This document shows, piece by piece, positions 1-7,198 of a stretch of DNA of 64,000 bases. The translations under genes were made by a program, and so were the position numbers. Position 1 is the first letter of the stretch, and each line of letters begins with the position of its first letter. The stretch lies in assembly GCA_030694965.1 (NCBI GenBank), contig JAUYTZ010000025.1, positions 62,001-126,000 of the forward strand, written 5' to 3'. The DNA is from Candidatus Paracaedibacteraceae bacterium. GTDB lineage: Bacteria > Pseudomonadota > Alphaproteobacteria > Paracaedibacterales > CAIOTO01. The notes under the pieces are model-generated. The model was not told the DNA's origin, searched no databases, and worked only from the letters and a program-made list of their open reading frames with translations.

Positions 1-48
1 CTTGCAAGCGAAGCAAGCTTTATGGCAATGATTGTTGATAAGAAATAA
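1..48 (+). CDS. fabZ: FabZ, C-terminal end only (3-hydroxyacyl-ACP dehydratase)
   Basis: An open frame enters from the left edge and ends in TAA at 46-48. The 15 visible residues (LASEASFMAMIVDKK) match the usual end of FabZ, which closes with an AE-x-MAMIV-type strand. FabZ dehydrates 3-hydroxyacyl-ACP in fatty-acid synthesis and commonly precedes lpxA. The stop overlaps the next start by one base (TAATG), which suggests translational coupling. Identification rests on the short tail plus the neighbour. Confidence 0.7.
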   Translation, partial: LASEASFMAMIVDKK

Positions 49-893
49 TGATGACGAATTCGCTTTCAAAAATTCACTCCTCTGCAACGATTCATCCAAC
101 AGCTATTATCGCTGACGGAGCCATTATAGGCAAAGACGTTAATATCGGTCCTTATTGCATTATTGGCGAAAAAGTAACATTAGATGATGGGGTAAAGCTG
201 ATCTCACACGTATGCGTGGACGGTATTACAACAATTGGGGCGAATTCACTTATTTATCCATTTGCATCAATCGGTCACAATCCCCAAGACTTAAAATACA
301 ATGGCGAACCATCAACCGTTACCATTGGCGCAAACACAACCATTCGTGAATATGTAACCATACAACCCGGAACAGCAAGCGGCGGTATGACAACAACAGT
401 TGGTGATAACTGCTTATTAATGGTGGGCTCACACGTGGCGCACGATTGTCATGTAGGCAATAATGTTGTGATGGCAAACTATGCAACGCTAGCTGGTCAT
501 GTAGTGGTTGGTGATCATGTGGTAATTGGCGGCTTATCTGCAGCAAAGCAATTTGTTCGCATTGGCGCACACGCAATGATTGGCGGCATGTCAGGCGTTG
601 AAAAAGACGTTTTACCTTACGCACTTATTATGGGTGAACGCGCAAATATGCATGGCGTCAACATTGTTGGCATGAAACGTCATGGTTATTCAAATGCAGA
701 TATTCAAAAAGTGCAAGCTGTTTATCAAGGCATATTTAATGAAGACGACGCAGCCCCTTTTAGTGAACGCGTACAAAAACAACGCGAATCAATCAACCAA
801 ACAAATGATGATCGCGCTATGCAGACCGTATTTGAATTTATGGATGCTGAAACAAAATGCCATTTCTGTGGGCCAAAAAGTACGCGCGGGTAA
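48..893 (+). CDS. lpxA: LpxA, UDP-N-acetylglucosamine acyltransferase
   Basis: First enzyme of lipid A synthesis: it transfers a 3-hydroxyacyl chain from ACP to UDP-GlcNAc in the cytoplasm. The 281-residue protein shows left-handed beta-helix hexapeptide repeats from the N-terminus (IHPTAIIADGAIIGKDVNIG) to about residue 190, and the conserved catalytic-His segment HVAHDCHVGNN. A helical C-terminal domain follows, with YQGIF near residue 228. Length is close to the 260-270 of the family. The ATG at 48 overlaps the fabZ stop; a second ATG at 51 is equally possible. The usual alphaproteobacterial followers lpxI and lpxB are absent: decayed sequence follows instead. Confidence 0.95.
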   Translation: MMTNSLSKIHSSATIHPTAIIADGAIIGKDVNIGPYCIIGEKVTLDDGVKLISHVCVDGITTIGANSLIYPFASIGHNPQDLKYNGEPSTVTIGANTTIREYVTIQPGTASGGMTTTVGDNCLLMVGSHVAHDCHVGNNVVMANYATLAGHVVVGDHVVIGGLSAAKQFVRIGAHAMIGGMSGVEKDVLPYALIMGERANMHGVNIVGMKRHGYSNADIQKVQAVYQGIFNEDDAAPFSERVQKQRESINQTNDDRAMQTVFEFMDAETKCHFCGPKSTRG

Positions 894-1004
894 GCCCTTT
901 TATATTTCTCAATGCTTTCATCACTAGTAAAAAACATGAAATTACGTATCAGCTTAATTTAGCTACTAAAAATCTGAAAAGCAAAATAATTAGCTACAGC
1001 TGCT

Positions 1005-2418
1005 TTGCTGACACCCATTCTAGCGCTAATTTTAGCTGATCTGGGCTTTAGACCAGCCCAAGAATGTGATTTTAAAAACGTAAAGGCAATATTAAATTAC
1101 TCAACGATGCCGGTCGGGAAAAGTGGCAAGAAGCCACTCCTTATAGAAAACAACCCTATATTGAAACCGAGGAACAGGCACGTGTATCTTCTGAAATAAA
1201 CAATAAACCTAGTCAAATAAATCCCTATAAATTGGTGACAAGAGGATTAATTTACAGATCTATTAACCTTGACGATAAAAATCATCAGTTTAAAATGACA
1301 CAAATTATTACACAAGCCGTTAATGATCTTTTTTCAACTCATGATATCAATAATATCACATGGGTATATAAAAAAACTAACAAATATTGCACAATCTAGC
1401 AATCCTATCACAGACAATATTACGAAGAAAACACATCGAAAGAACAGCAGAGAAGAATTTAAGCAAGAATTTTCATTGACCAGCACAAATAAAATAATTA
1501 GAAATAATTATTATTCTTTTATTAATGTATTTCTTCAACTTGATGAAAGCATAGATGAAGGGACTACACTAGGCATGGCAACAATTAATGAGATGGAAAA
1601 GCTGGCCTATCGTTCTTGCATGACAGCCATGACTTTATGTAATTGGTATTATCAAACCGATGCAAACAAACAAGAAATTTTTAGTGATTTATTGATTGTA
1701 CACTCTCCTCCTTTACGTCCCAACAATAAAAAATATTTCAATCCTCTCGATTGCGTTAAGGAATCCATAAGTCAGCTTAAACAGATAAATAATCAAAGCC
1801 GCATACACCAATCTTCTACAGCTTTTGAAGACGTAAGCTATATAGAGTTTGCTATGGTGAAGGTATTACCTTCTTATTTACGAGAAAAATACAACGAAGT
1901 TTTTAAAGAATTAAGTACGACTTCTTGGAGACTTCAAAGTGAAGAGAAAATATTACTCAATCTTAATAATATAGCCCTTTCAGCCGCGGCGGTAACTAGT
2001 ATTTTAAGCTCTGCTATTTGGGGCAACACATATGTAACTGCCGGCGTCGCATTGTTTAGCGCTCTGACTGTTCATTATTTTTGTGAAATGCTCAAAACCA
2101 TTTATTAATACTGATGAAGCCACTTTAATGGGACTCTATATAATGTTCAACATACGTAATGCTGAACGTAATGAGATTAATCGTATTAGTGATGATACAC
2201 AAATGGCTATCGCATATTTAAAAAATGAAGCTCACTGTACAAAGAGATTTTATTATATGATTGAGCATAAATTTCCTTGGATTTATAATGTTTTAACTTA
2301 TTTGATAAAAATGCCTTATATTCTGATTAAGAGGTTATTTGCTAATTATTATTGGAAAAATACAACGGCTCAGCTTACATTAAGCCAACGCTTAGTAAAA
2401 GAAATGGAAAAGATATGA
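1005..2418 (+). pseudogene. Frameshifted gene for an unrecognised secreted or membrane protein
   Basis: One protein appears spread over several frames. A signal-like hydrophobic stretch (LLTPILALILADLG, from about 1005) passes by a frame change near 1080 into a frame without its own start (NDAGREKWQEATPYRKQPYI..., about 1108-1399). At the A7 run near 1367 the sensible reading moves into the frame opened by the ATG at 1323, giving YKKLTNIAQSSNPITD and then about 230 residues. At the AAAA run near 2092 it moves again, from EMLKTIY-stop into KPFINTDEATLMG, and continues to TGA 2418. The middle has one or two hydrophobic segments (ALSAAAVTSILSSAIW, YVTAGVALFSALTVHYF). No family recognised. Two breaks lie at A-runs, so sequencing error is possible, but three breaks favour real decay. 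Confidence 0.55.
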
Positions 2419-3113
2419 AAATCGCATCTTCAATTTTAGTCAATTTAGCTTTGATGCTCCTTATGACAAACGTGAGTTATAGTATGAATGACTTTATCAA
2501 TGGACTCGCTCAAATTTGGTGCAAAAAATATGAAAAAATGCCTGATATTTCATCGCATTCTACGTCGAAAAATCACCCTAAACCTTTTCTTTTAAATCAG
2601 AAAGATAGACCAGAGGAATATTAGCTTGACGCTAAGTTTTGGGAAGAAATTAATTTATCACCTTCCCACATAGAAAGTATGCAAAAAGATTGGGAAACCT
2701 TACAAAAGCAAAAACAATCCAATTCTATATCAAATAGGGAAATTGTGGAAAAATACCACCAATTTGCTGCAAAGGGATGGCCGCTTGTCTTTTTAGAATT
2801 ATATAATATTTACAGAGATGGTTCATATGGGCAAAAAAAAGATCCTGATTTAACAAATATATTTTTGGGTTATGCAATAAACGTAGGCACCATTGAAACA
2901 ATGAATAGAGAAAATAATAACAGAGACGCTTATAAAAAAGACATAAAAAAAACCAATAATCAATCATTAGATAAAAATGATGAAAGGTCCCACACACCAA
3001 CAGATTTATCTGAATCTTCTGACGAGCTGCGCAGCTCAGAGGAATCAATTGATCTAAATGCAAATCCGCTATACACAAATAAGCTTGATTTACGGCATAT
3101 AAAAAGAAAGTGA
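2415..3113 (+). pseudogene. Secreted Sel1-like protein interrupted by an in-frame TAG
   Basis: ATG 2415 overlaps the preceding TGA (ATGA). The first 69 codons encode a signal peptide (MKIASSILVNLALMLLMTNVSYS) and a basic stretch, ending at TAG 2622-2624. The same frame continues without another stop to TGA 3113 (LDAKFWEEINLSPSHIESMQKDWE...). An internal ATG at 2679 could restart a 144-residue piece. Residues near YHQFAAKGWPLVFLELYNIYRDG, followed by KKDPDL, look like one Sel1/TPR-like repeat; the tail is rich in Ser, Glu and Asp. I read it as one exported protein broken by a nonsense mutation. Suppression or a sequence error could also explain the TAG. Confidence 0.5.
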
Positions 3114-3249
3114 TGATTGCTTCAGATAGCAAGCTATATATAGCTATTCAGTTATAAAATTAAAATTTGTCCTGTTTAAAATGAACATGTATCAATTCTA
3201 ACCCTCATGCAGCAATAATTTTTTGCAGAGCGTAAAGGCCAGCGGTACG

Positions 3250-3594
3250 ATGCAAGGAGAGTTCATAATAGAATCATCGCCCATGAAAGGCATCCGCCTT
3301 ACCGATAGTCAAGCTCAAACAATTCGTGAGGTATTTAAACAATGCTTTTGCGAAACAGATAAATTGTGGCTATTCGGATCACGTGCAGACCTATCTAAAA
3401 AAAGCGGTGACATTGACTTATATATTGAAACAGCATTAACCAACACGTCTGTGATCACAAAAGCAAAGTTTTCTTTTATAACAAAGCTCAACATACGATT
3501 AGGTGATCAGAAAATTGATGTAGTCATTAAATGTGATGAAACAGAACTGCTTATTTATAAAATTGCACGTGAGGAAGGAATACAACTAGTATGA
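3250..3594 (+). CDS. MntA-like nucleotidyltransferase (putative antitoxin of a HEPN/MNT pair)
   Basis: Small minimal-nucleotidyltransferase domain. The active-site signature LWLFGSRADLSKKSGDIDLY contains GS (residues 43-44 from this start), nine residues, then D-I-D (54-56); a later Asp (KIDVVI) would complete the triad. In related pairs the MNT protein neutralises its HEPN partner, often by AMPylation. The end overlaps the next gene by ATGA (3591-3594), so the two are co-translated. The start is uncertain: TTG 3223, ATG 3250 and ATG 3283 are all in frame. ATG 3283 (MKGIRLTDSQ) best matches typical family N-termini but lacks a well-placed ribosome site. Confidence 0.75.
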   Translation: MQGEFIIESSPMKGIRLTDSQAQTIREVFKQCFCETDKLWLFGSRADLSKKSGDIDLYIETALTNTSVITKAKFSFITKLNIRLGDQKIDVVIKCDETELLIYKIAREEGIQLV

Positions 3595-4079
3595 ATGCTC
3601 AATTAAAGGATAATGATCTTAACGCTTTGAAATCAACCATTGAGATTTGTACGATTCATAAAGAACGTATTCAAATGGCTTATGAGACCCTTAGTGAAAA
3701 TTTCCCTTTTACAGCTAATAAAATTAAAAATTTAACACCACTTGATCTTGGCATGGCTGAACTTTTAATCAACCGTTTTTCAAAACTACAAGACACTATT
3801 GGTGACAAAATTTTTCCTTATGTTTTAATATTATTTGGTGAAAATATTTATCAAAAAAGTTTTATTGATCGTTTGAACATGCTTGAAAAACTAGGCATTA
3901 TAGAAAATGCTGAACAGTGGCAAGCATATCGGTCTGCAGGAAGCGCTGCCGCACATGAATACCCTGACAATTTAAGCCTAATGGCCGAAAATTTAAATCA
4001 CGTTATGGTGTTATCACAAGAACTTGTTCAATTCTGGACAAAATTAAATCATCTTATTTTATCAAAGATTGAAAAATAA
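3591..4079 (+). CDS. HEPN-domain partner of the nucleotidyltransferase, with altered catalytic motif
   Basis: A 162-residue all-helical protein directly coupled to the MNT gene. The C-terminal half has the typical partner sequence FIDRLNMLEKLGIIENAEQW, then a segment ending in AAAHEYPDN, where HEPN toxins carry the RNase motif R-x(4-6)-H. Family members usually read R-x-x-R-N-x-x-A-H-E-Y-P. Here the R-N pair is replaced by G117-S118 and the nearest Arg is R114, seven residues before H122. The His and the HEYP tail are kept. By family knowledge the pair would be a toxin-antitoxin module; by sequence the RNase activity may be weakened or lost. Confidence 0.7.
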   Translation: MNAQLKDNDLNALKSTIEICTIHKERIQMAYETLSENFPFTANKIKNLTPLDLGMAELLINRFSKLQDTIGDKIFPYVLILFGENIYQKSFIDRLNMLEKLGIIENAEQWQAYRSAGSAAAHEYPDNLSLMAENLNHVMVLSQELVQFWTKLNHLILSKIEK

Positions 4080-4168
4080 AGAAATTTTTAGCAGCTGTAG
4101 CCGCGACGTCTTTAATGCAGCTATTCAGTGCGGCTAGCCCTTTAATACCTCTGTTTCTTTAGCAGCAG

Positions 4169-5122
4169 CTAATTTTTCAGCTCTTCAGCCATTTCGTAAA
4201 CTGCTTCCTCAAGATAGGCAACTAAATCTTTTTTCATGAAAAATTCTTTATAATCAGCATCTTGTTTAGCTAGCTCATCTAGTTTTAAAACGCGCTGAAT
4301 TGTATGCCCTTCAAAAAAAGCCATAACGTCCAGGTCATAACTATCTTCGTCCACATGACGCGCATGCACTCCTAACGCAATGCGGCAATTCCCCCCTAGA
4401 TGTCTAGATAAAAGCCGTTCAACAAGCGCACACTGTTCTGTTTTTACATCATTAATTGGGCGAAACAAAGCCCCCTCTCCCATCCGGCATTCAAGTGCAA
4501 TAACCCCCTGCCCTGCAGCTGGTATAAATGTTTCAAAAGACAATGGCGTTTGCTTTAACGCAAAGTAAGTATCATTGAATGAATCACCTAATAAACCAAG
4601 ACGTTTTAGCCCCGCCGCAGCCAAAATCGTGGCGTCAATGGTGCCATCAAGCACATGCTTTAAACGTGTTCCAACATTACCTCGCAAATCGACCAACGCA
4701 ACATCTGGCCAAACGATCGCTGCTTGCGCGCACCTTCTAGGAGAACAGCTACCAAGGGTTCCTGTCAAATGATTGGTTTTTATGTCTTTTTTTGTAATCA
4801 ATACATCATGGGCAACTTCACGTGGCAAATATGCACATAAAAGCAATGGCATATCATGCGTTTCAACGTCTTTTAGTGAATGAACAGCAATATCTATTTT
4901 ATTTGAAAGCAATGCGTCTTGTAGTTCCTTAGTAAATAATGCTTTACCGCCAATATCATGCAAACTACCAAGTGTTTGATCACCGCGCGTTGTGAAAGGA
5001 ATAATTTCAATACGTTTATTAGGGTGCACAGCTTGCAGTGCCGTTCGCACAAGCGCTGCTTGAACCAAAGCTAGCGGGCTAGAACGTGTGCCAATTCGGA
5101 TCATGCAATTGCTTTCATTCAT
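4169..5122 (-). CDS. hemC: HemC, hydroxymethylbilane synthase (porphobilinogen deaminase)
   Basis: Polymerises four porphobilinogen units to hydroxymethylbilane in heme synthesis. Family signatures are the N-terminal RIGTRSSPLALVQA, IPFTTRGDQTLG, GKALFTKELQDAL, AVHSLKDVE, and the cofactor-loop Cys in LGGNCRIALG. I start at ATG 5122 (MNESNCMIRIG, 317 residues, close to the usual 310); the frame also extends upstream to 5173 and an inner ATG lies at 5104. It stands alone rather than beside hemD. hemH lies about 4.7 kb away on the same strand, so two heme steps fall in the window. Confidence 0.95.
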   Translation of the reverse strand: MNESNCMIRIGTRSSPLALVQAALVRTALQAVHPNKRIEIIPFTTRGDQTLGSLHDIGGKALFTKELQDALLSNKIDIAVHSLKDVETHDMPLLLCAYLPREVAHDVLITKKDIKTNHLTGTLGSCSPRRCAQAAIVWPDVALVDLRGNVGTRLKHVLDGTIDATILAAAGLKRLGLLGDSFNDTYFALKQTPLSFETFIPAAGQGVIALECRMGEGALFRPINDVKTEQCALVERLLSRHLGGNCRIALGVHARHVDEDSYDLDVMAFFEGHTIQRVLKLDELAKQDADYKEFFMKKDLVAYLEEAVYEMAEELKN

Positions 5123-5276
5123 TTTTGATATGTTAGTATAAGCACGGGTGACGACTAGGGCAAGGCCAAGCATTTTATTTTTTTCTAAATCACCTGGAAT
5201 ATTTCTATTTTTATAAATTAAGTATGTGTATTAATATACCTCATGTTTTAACTATTTTTTAACTTAAGGATACATC

Positions 5277-6035
5277 ATGAATTTTATTACAAAAATCACA
5301 TTTGTATTAACATGTTTGTCTTTGCAGAGATGGGCAATAGATACGTTTGGTAAAACTGACGATTCATCCGTCACACAACACTCCGTTAATTTCAGCGATT
5401 CAAAAAATGGTTTTTTATACACATCACTTACTGAATCTGACCGTGGAGACTTTGAAAACCTTAGAGCAGTTCATAATGCGCAGCCATTAGACCGTGTACC
5501 ATATGTCGGCGATGTATTTCAAAATCAAATCGATCGATATGAAAGCGGAAATGCTTGGCATATTTTAATGGTGTGTGATGCTTCAAAGGTGAATGATGAA
5601 AAACCAAAACCACAAGCCGCACTTATTTTTGGTCGTCAAAATTCTATAGGCTATGAAACTGGAAAACATAATAAAATTCAGAAATTGATGCACACCTATG
5701 GTATTACAGACGAAAACAATACGCGTATTGAAAACCATGGTCTTGCAACATATGTTCTTATGACAGATATGACTAAAAATGCAGCACATTTAGCCGAATG
5801 GCATAAAGTTGCCGTTGAACATTGCAAAGAGCTTGTAGCAGCAAACTGTGAATTACCTGTCGAAAAAACCCAAGCAACACATGTTATGTTACTTACACGG
5901 GGGCATCCATTTGACAAAAATGCAATGGAACAGACTGGATATAAGTTATATAAAGACGAAAATGGCAATTCAAATCTAGCTGAATTTTTCCCACCAAAGA
6001 TTACCTATGCCTGGGTTCAAGCATTGCAAAAGTAA
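5277..6035 (+). CDS. Exported protein, possibly GNAT-like
   Basis: 252 residues with a hydrophobic N-terminus (ITKITFVLTCLSLQ) that resembles a signal sequence. The body from residue 45 has alternating strands and helices: FLYTSLTESDRGDFENLRAVHNAQ, AWHILMVCDASK, PQAALIFGRQNSIGYETG, an amphipathic helix AEWHKVAVEHCKELVAANC, and a terminal MEQTGYKLYKDENG. That order recalls a GNAT acetyltransferase, but I see no clean acetyl-CoA loop, so this is only a suggestion. It is divergent from hemC and convergent with the next gene across a hairpin at 6045-6067. Confidence 0.5.
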   Translation: MNFITKITFVLTCLSLQRWAIDTFGKTDDSSVTQHSVNFSDSKNGFLYTSLTESDRGDFENLRAVHNAQPLDRVPYVGDVFQNQIDRYESGNAWHILMVCDASKVNDEKPKPQAALIFGRQNSIGYETGKHNKIQKLMHTYGITDENNTRIENHGLATYVLMTDMTKNAAHLAEWHKVAVEHCKELVAANCELPVEKTQATHVMLLTRGHPFDKNAMEQTGYKLYKDENGNSNLAEFFPPKITYAWVQALQK

Positions 6036-6044
6036 AGATCTCAA

Positions 6045-6067
6045 GCCACCGATTCACCCCCGGTGGC
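6045..6067. terminator. Hairpin between convergent genes
   Basis: A 7-bp perfect stem (GCCACCG / CGGTGGC) with a 9-base loop sits between two convergent genes. No T-run follows on either strand, so it may be a weak bidirectional terminator or simply a hairpin. Confidence 0.4.
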
Positions 6068-6086
6068 ACGCACAAACAGCCTTACA

Positions 6087-6833
6087 CTAATCGTACAAAT
6101 CATTCCCTGGAAACAACATATTAACAATAGGTTTATACATATTAACGACGCCTTCTACGCGCTCTCGAGTTCTTGTTTTTAAAATTGCAAGATCATCCCC
6201 ATTATTTGTTATTTTATTATATTTTACATCAGTTAATTCGTTTGAATATGCAATTAACACTTGGTCTATATGATTTTTAAATGAATTATAAATCGCCTCG
6301 TAAGCAACTTGATTTGGGGTTTTGGCATGAAAATCATAGTCAACATACGTTGAAAGATATCTGTCTACGTTATTAAAAAGATTTGATTCTTTTAAAATAT
6401 CACGTAGGATATCTGTTCTTATAGAATTCTTTTCACTTTCTAAATTATTTCCGTACTTCGTCTTTAATTGTCGATCAATTTCTTGAATGCGGTTATCAAT
6501 TTCTTTTTTTCTTTTAATCATTAGACTAAAGACTTTATTCCGCTCCTTACTAAATACTTTTTTATTTACACGTGTTTCTATAGGCACAGAATCCAAATCA
6601 CTTTCGCTGCTACAAGCTTCTGAATCCGTAGAACTAGAACGGCTATTTTTAAGTGCCTTACTAGAATAGTTAACATCCAATGAATTAATAGATATCCCCG
6701 TATCAGATTCATTGCCATCCCCACTTTGCGAAGAAAGCATGGAATCATAAGAAGAAGACAAAGATGGCGGATCTTTACAAATTGCACATGTGCTTATACA
6801 ACCTAAAAAAAGCATAACGATGAGTGAGCGCAT
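6087..6833 (-). CDS. Exported protein with Ser/Asp-rich linker, unrecognised
   Basis: ATG 6833 gives a clean signal peptide (MRSLIVMLFLGCISTCAICK); the frame is open seven codons further up. Residues 25-85 are Ser/Asp-rich and probably disordered (SSSYDSMLSSQSGDG, SSSTDSEACSSESD). The rest is charged and mostly helical (KKVFSKERNKVFSLMIKRKKEIDNRIQEIDRQLK, partly coiled coil). No domain recognised. The architecture of signal peptide, acidic Ser linker and helical body recurs in the protein at 16876-18102. Confidence 0.6.
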   Translation of the reverse strand: MRSLIVMLFLGCISTCAICKDPPSLSSSYDSMLSSQSGDGNESDTGISINSLDVNYSSKALKNSRSSSTDSEACSSESDLDSVPIETRVNKKVFSKERNKVFSLMIKRKKEIDNRIQEIDRQLKTKYGNNLESEKNSIRTDILRDILKESNLFNNVDRYLSTYVDYDFHAKTPNQVAYEAIYNSFKNHIDQVLIAYSNELTDVKYNKITNNGDDLAILKTRTRERVEGVVNMYKPIVNMLFPGNDLYD

Positions 6834-6964
6834 TTTATTCGTACTTTCTAGCAATTTAAAAATATATGTAATTCTAATTATAAAAAATAAAAAGTTAACA
6901 ACAGATTAAAACAGATGATAAAATTTATTTATAAAAAATAAAAAATTTATATTATCGATAAAAT

Positions 6965-7122
6965 CATGCTACCCCTCACTTTTTGTCACGCCTGGGCTTG
7001 CTCTTAGGATCTCTGCTCTTTAAAAATGATAGAATATTTTCCCTTAGACTGATAAAGATCACCGGATCAAGCCCATAGATAACAGTAAACAGGCTGTTAA
7101 ATATAAAGTGAGGGCTAGCATG
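6965..7122. repeat. MITE-like element, copy 1
   Basis: A 158-bp element bounded by an 18-bp terminal inverted repeat with one mismatch: CATGCTACCCCTCACTTT at 6965-6982 against the reverse complement of 7105-7122. The interior has GGATCTCT-CTCTTT and ACTGATAAAGATCACCGGATCAA, which recur in the copy at 39673-39861. It fills most of the 344-bp gap before the next gene and has no coding capacity. Confidence 0.65.
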
Positions 7123-7198
7123 CAGCAGAATACAAAATTTAACAATTTTTTAATAACTTCATCGTTATAGTAAAAATAGGATATTTATAAATTTCATA

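Noticed and set aside
2622..2624. Pyrrolysine or programmed readthrough at TAG
   Set aside because: No pyl genes or PYLIS-like context seen; the neighbouring gene is also decayed, so a nonsense mutation is simpler.
5277..6035. Firm GNAT acetyltransferase assignment
   Set aside because: Secondary-structure rhythm is suggestive, but the acetyl-CoA loop (Q/R-x-x-G-x-G/A) is not seen.
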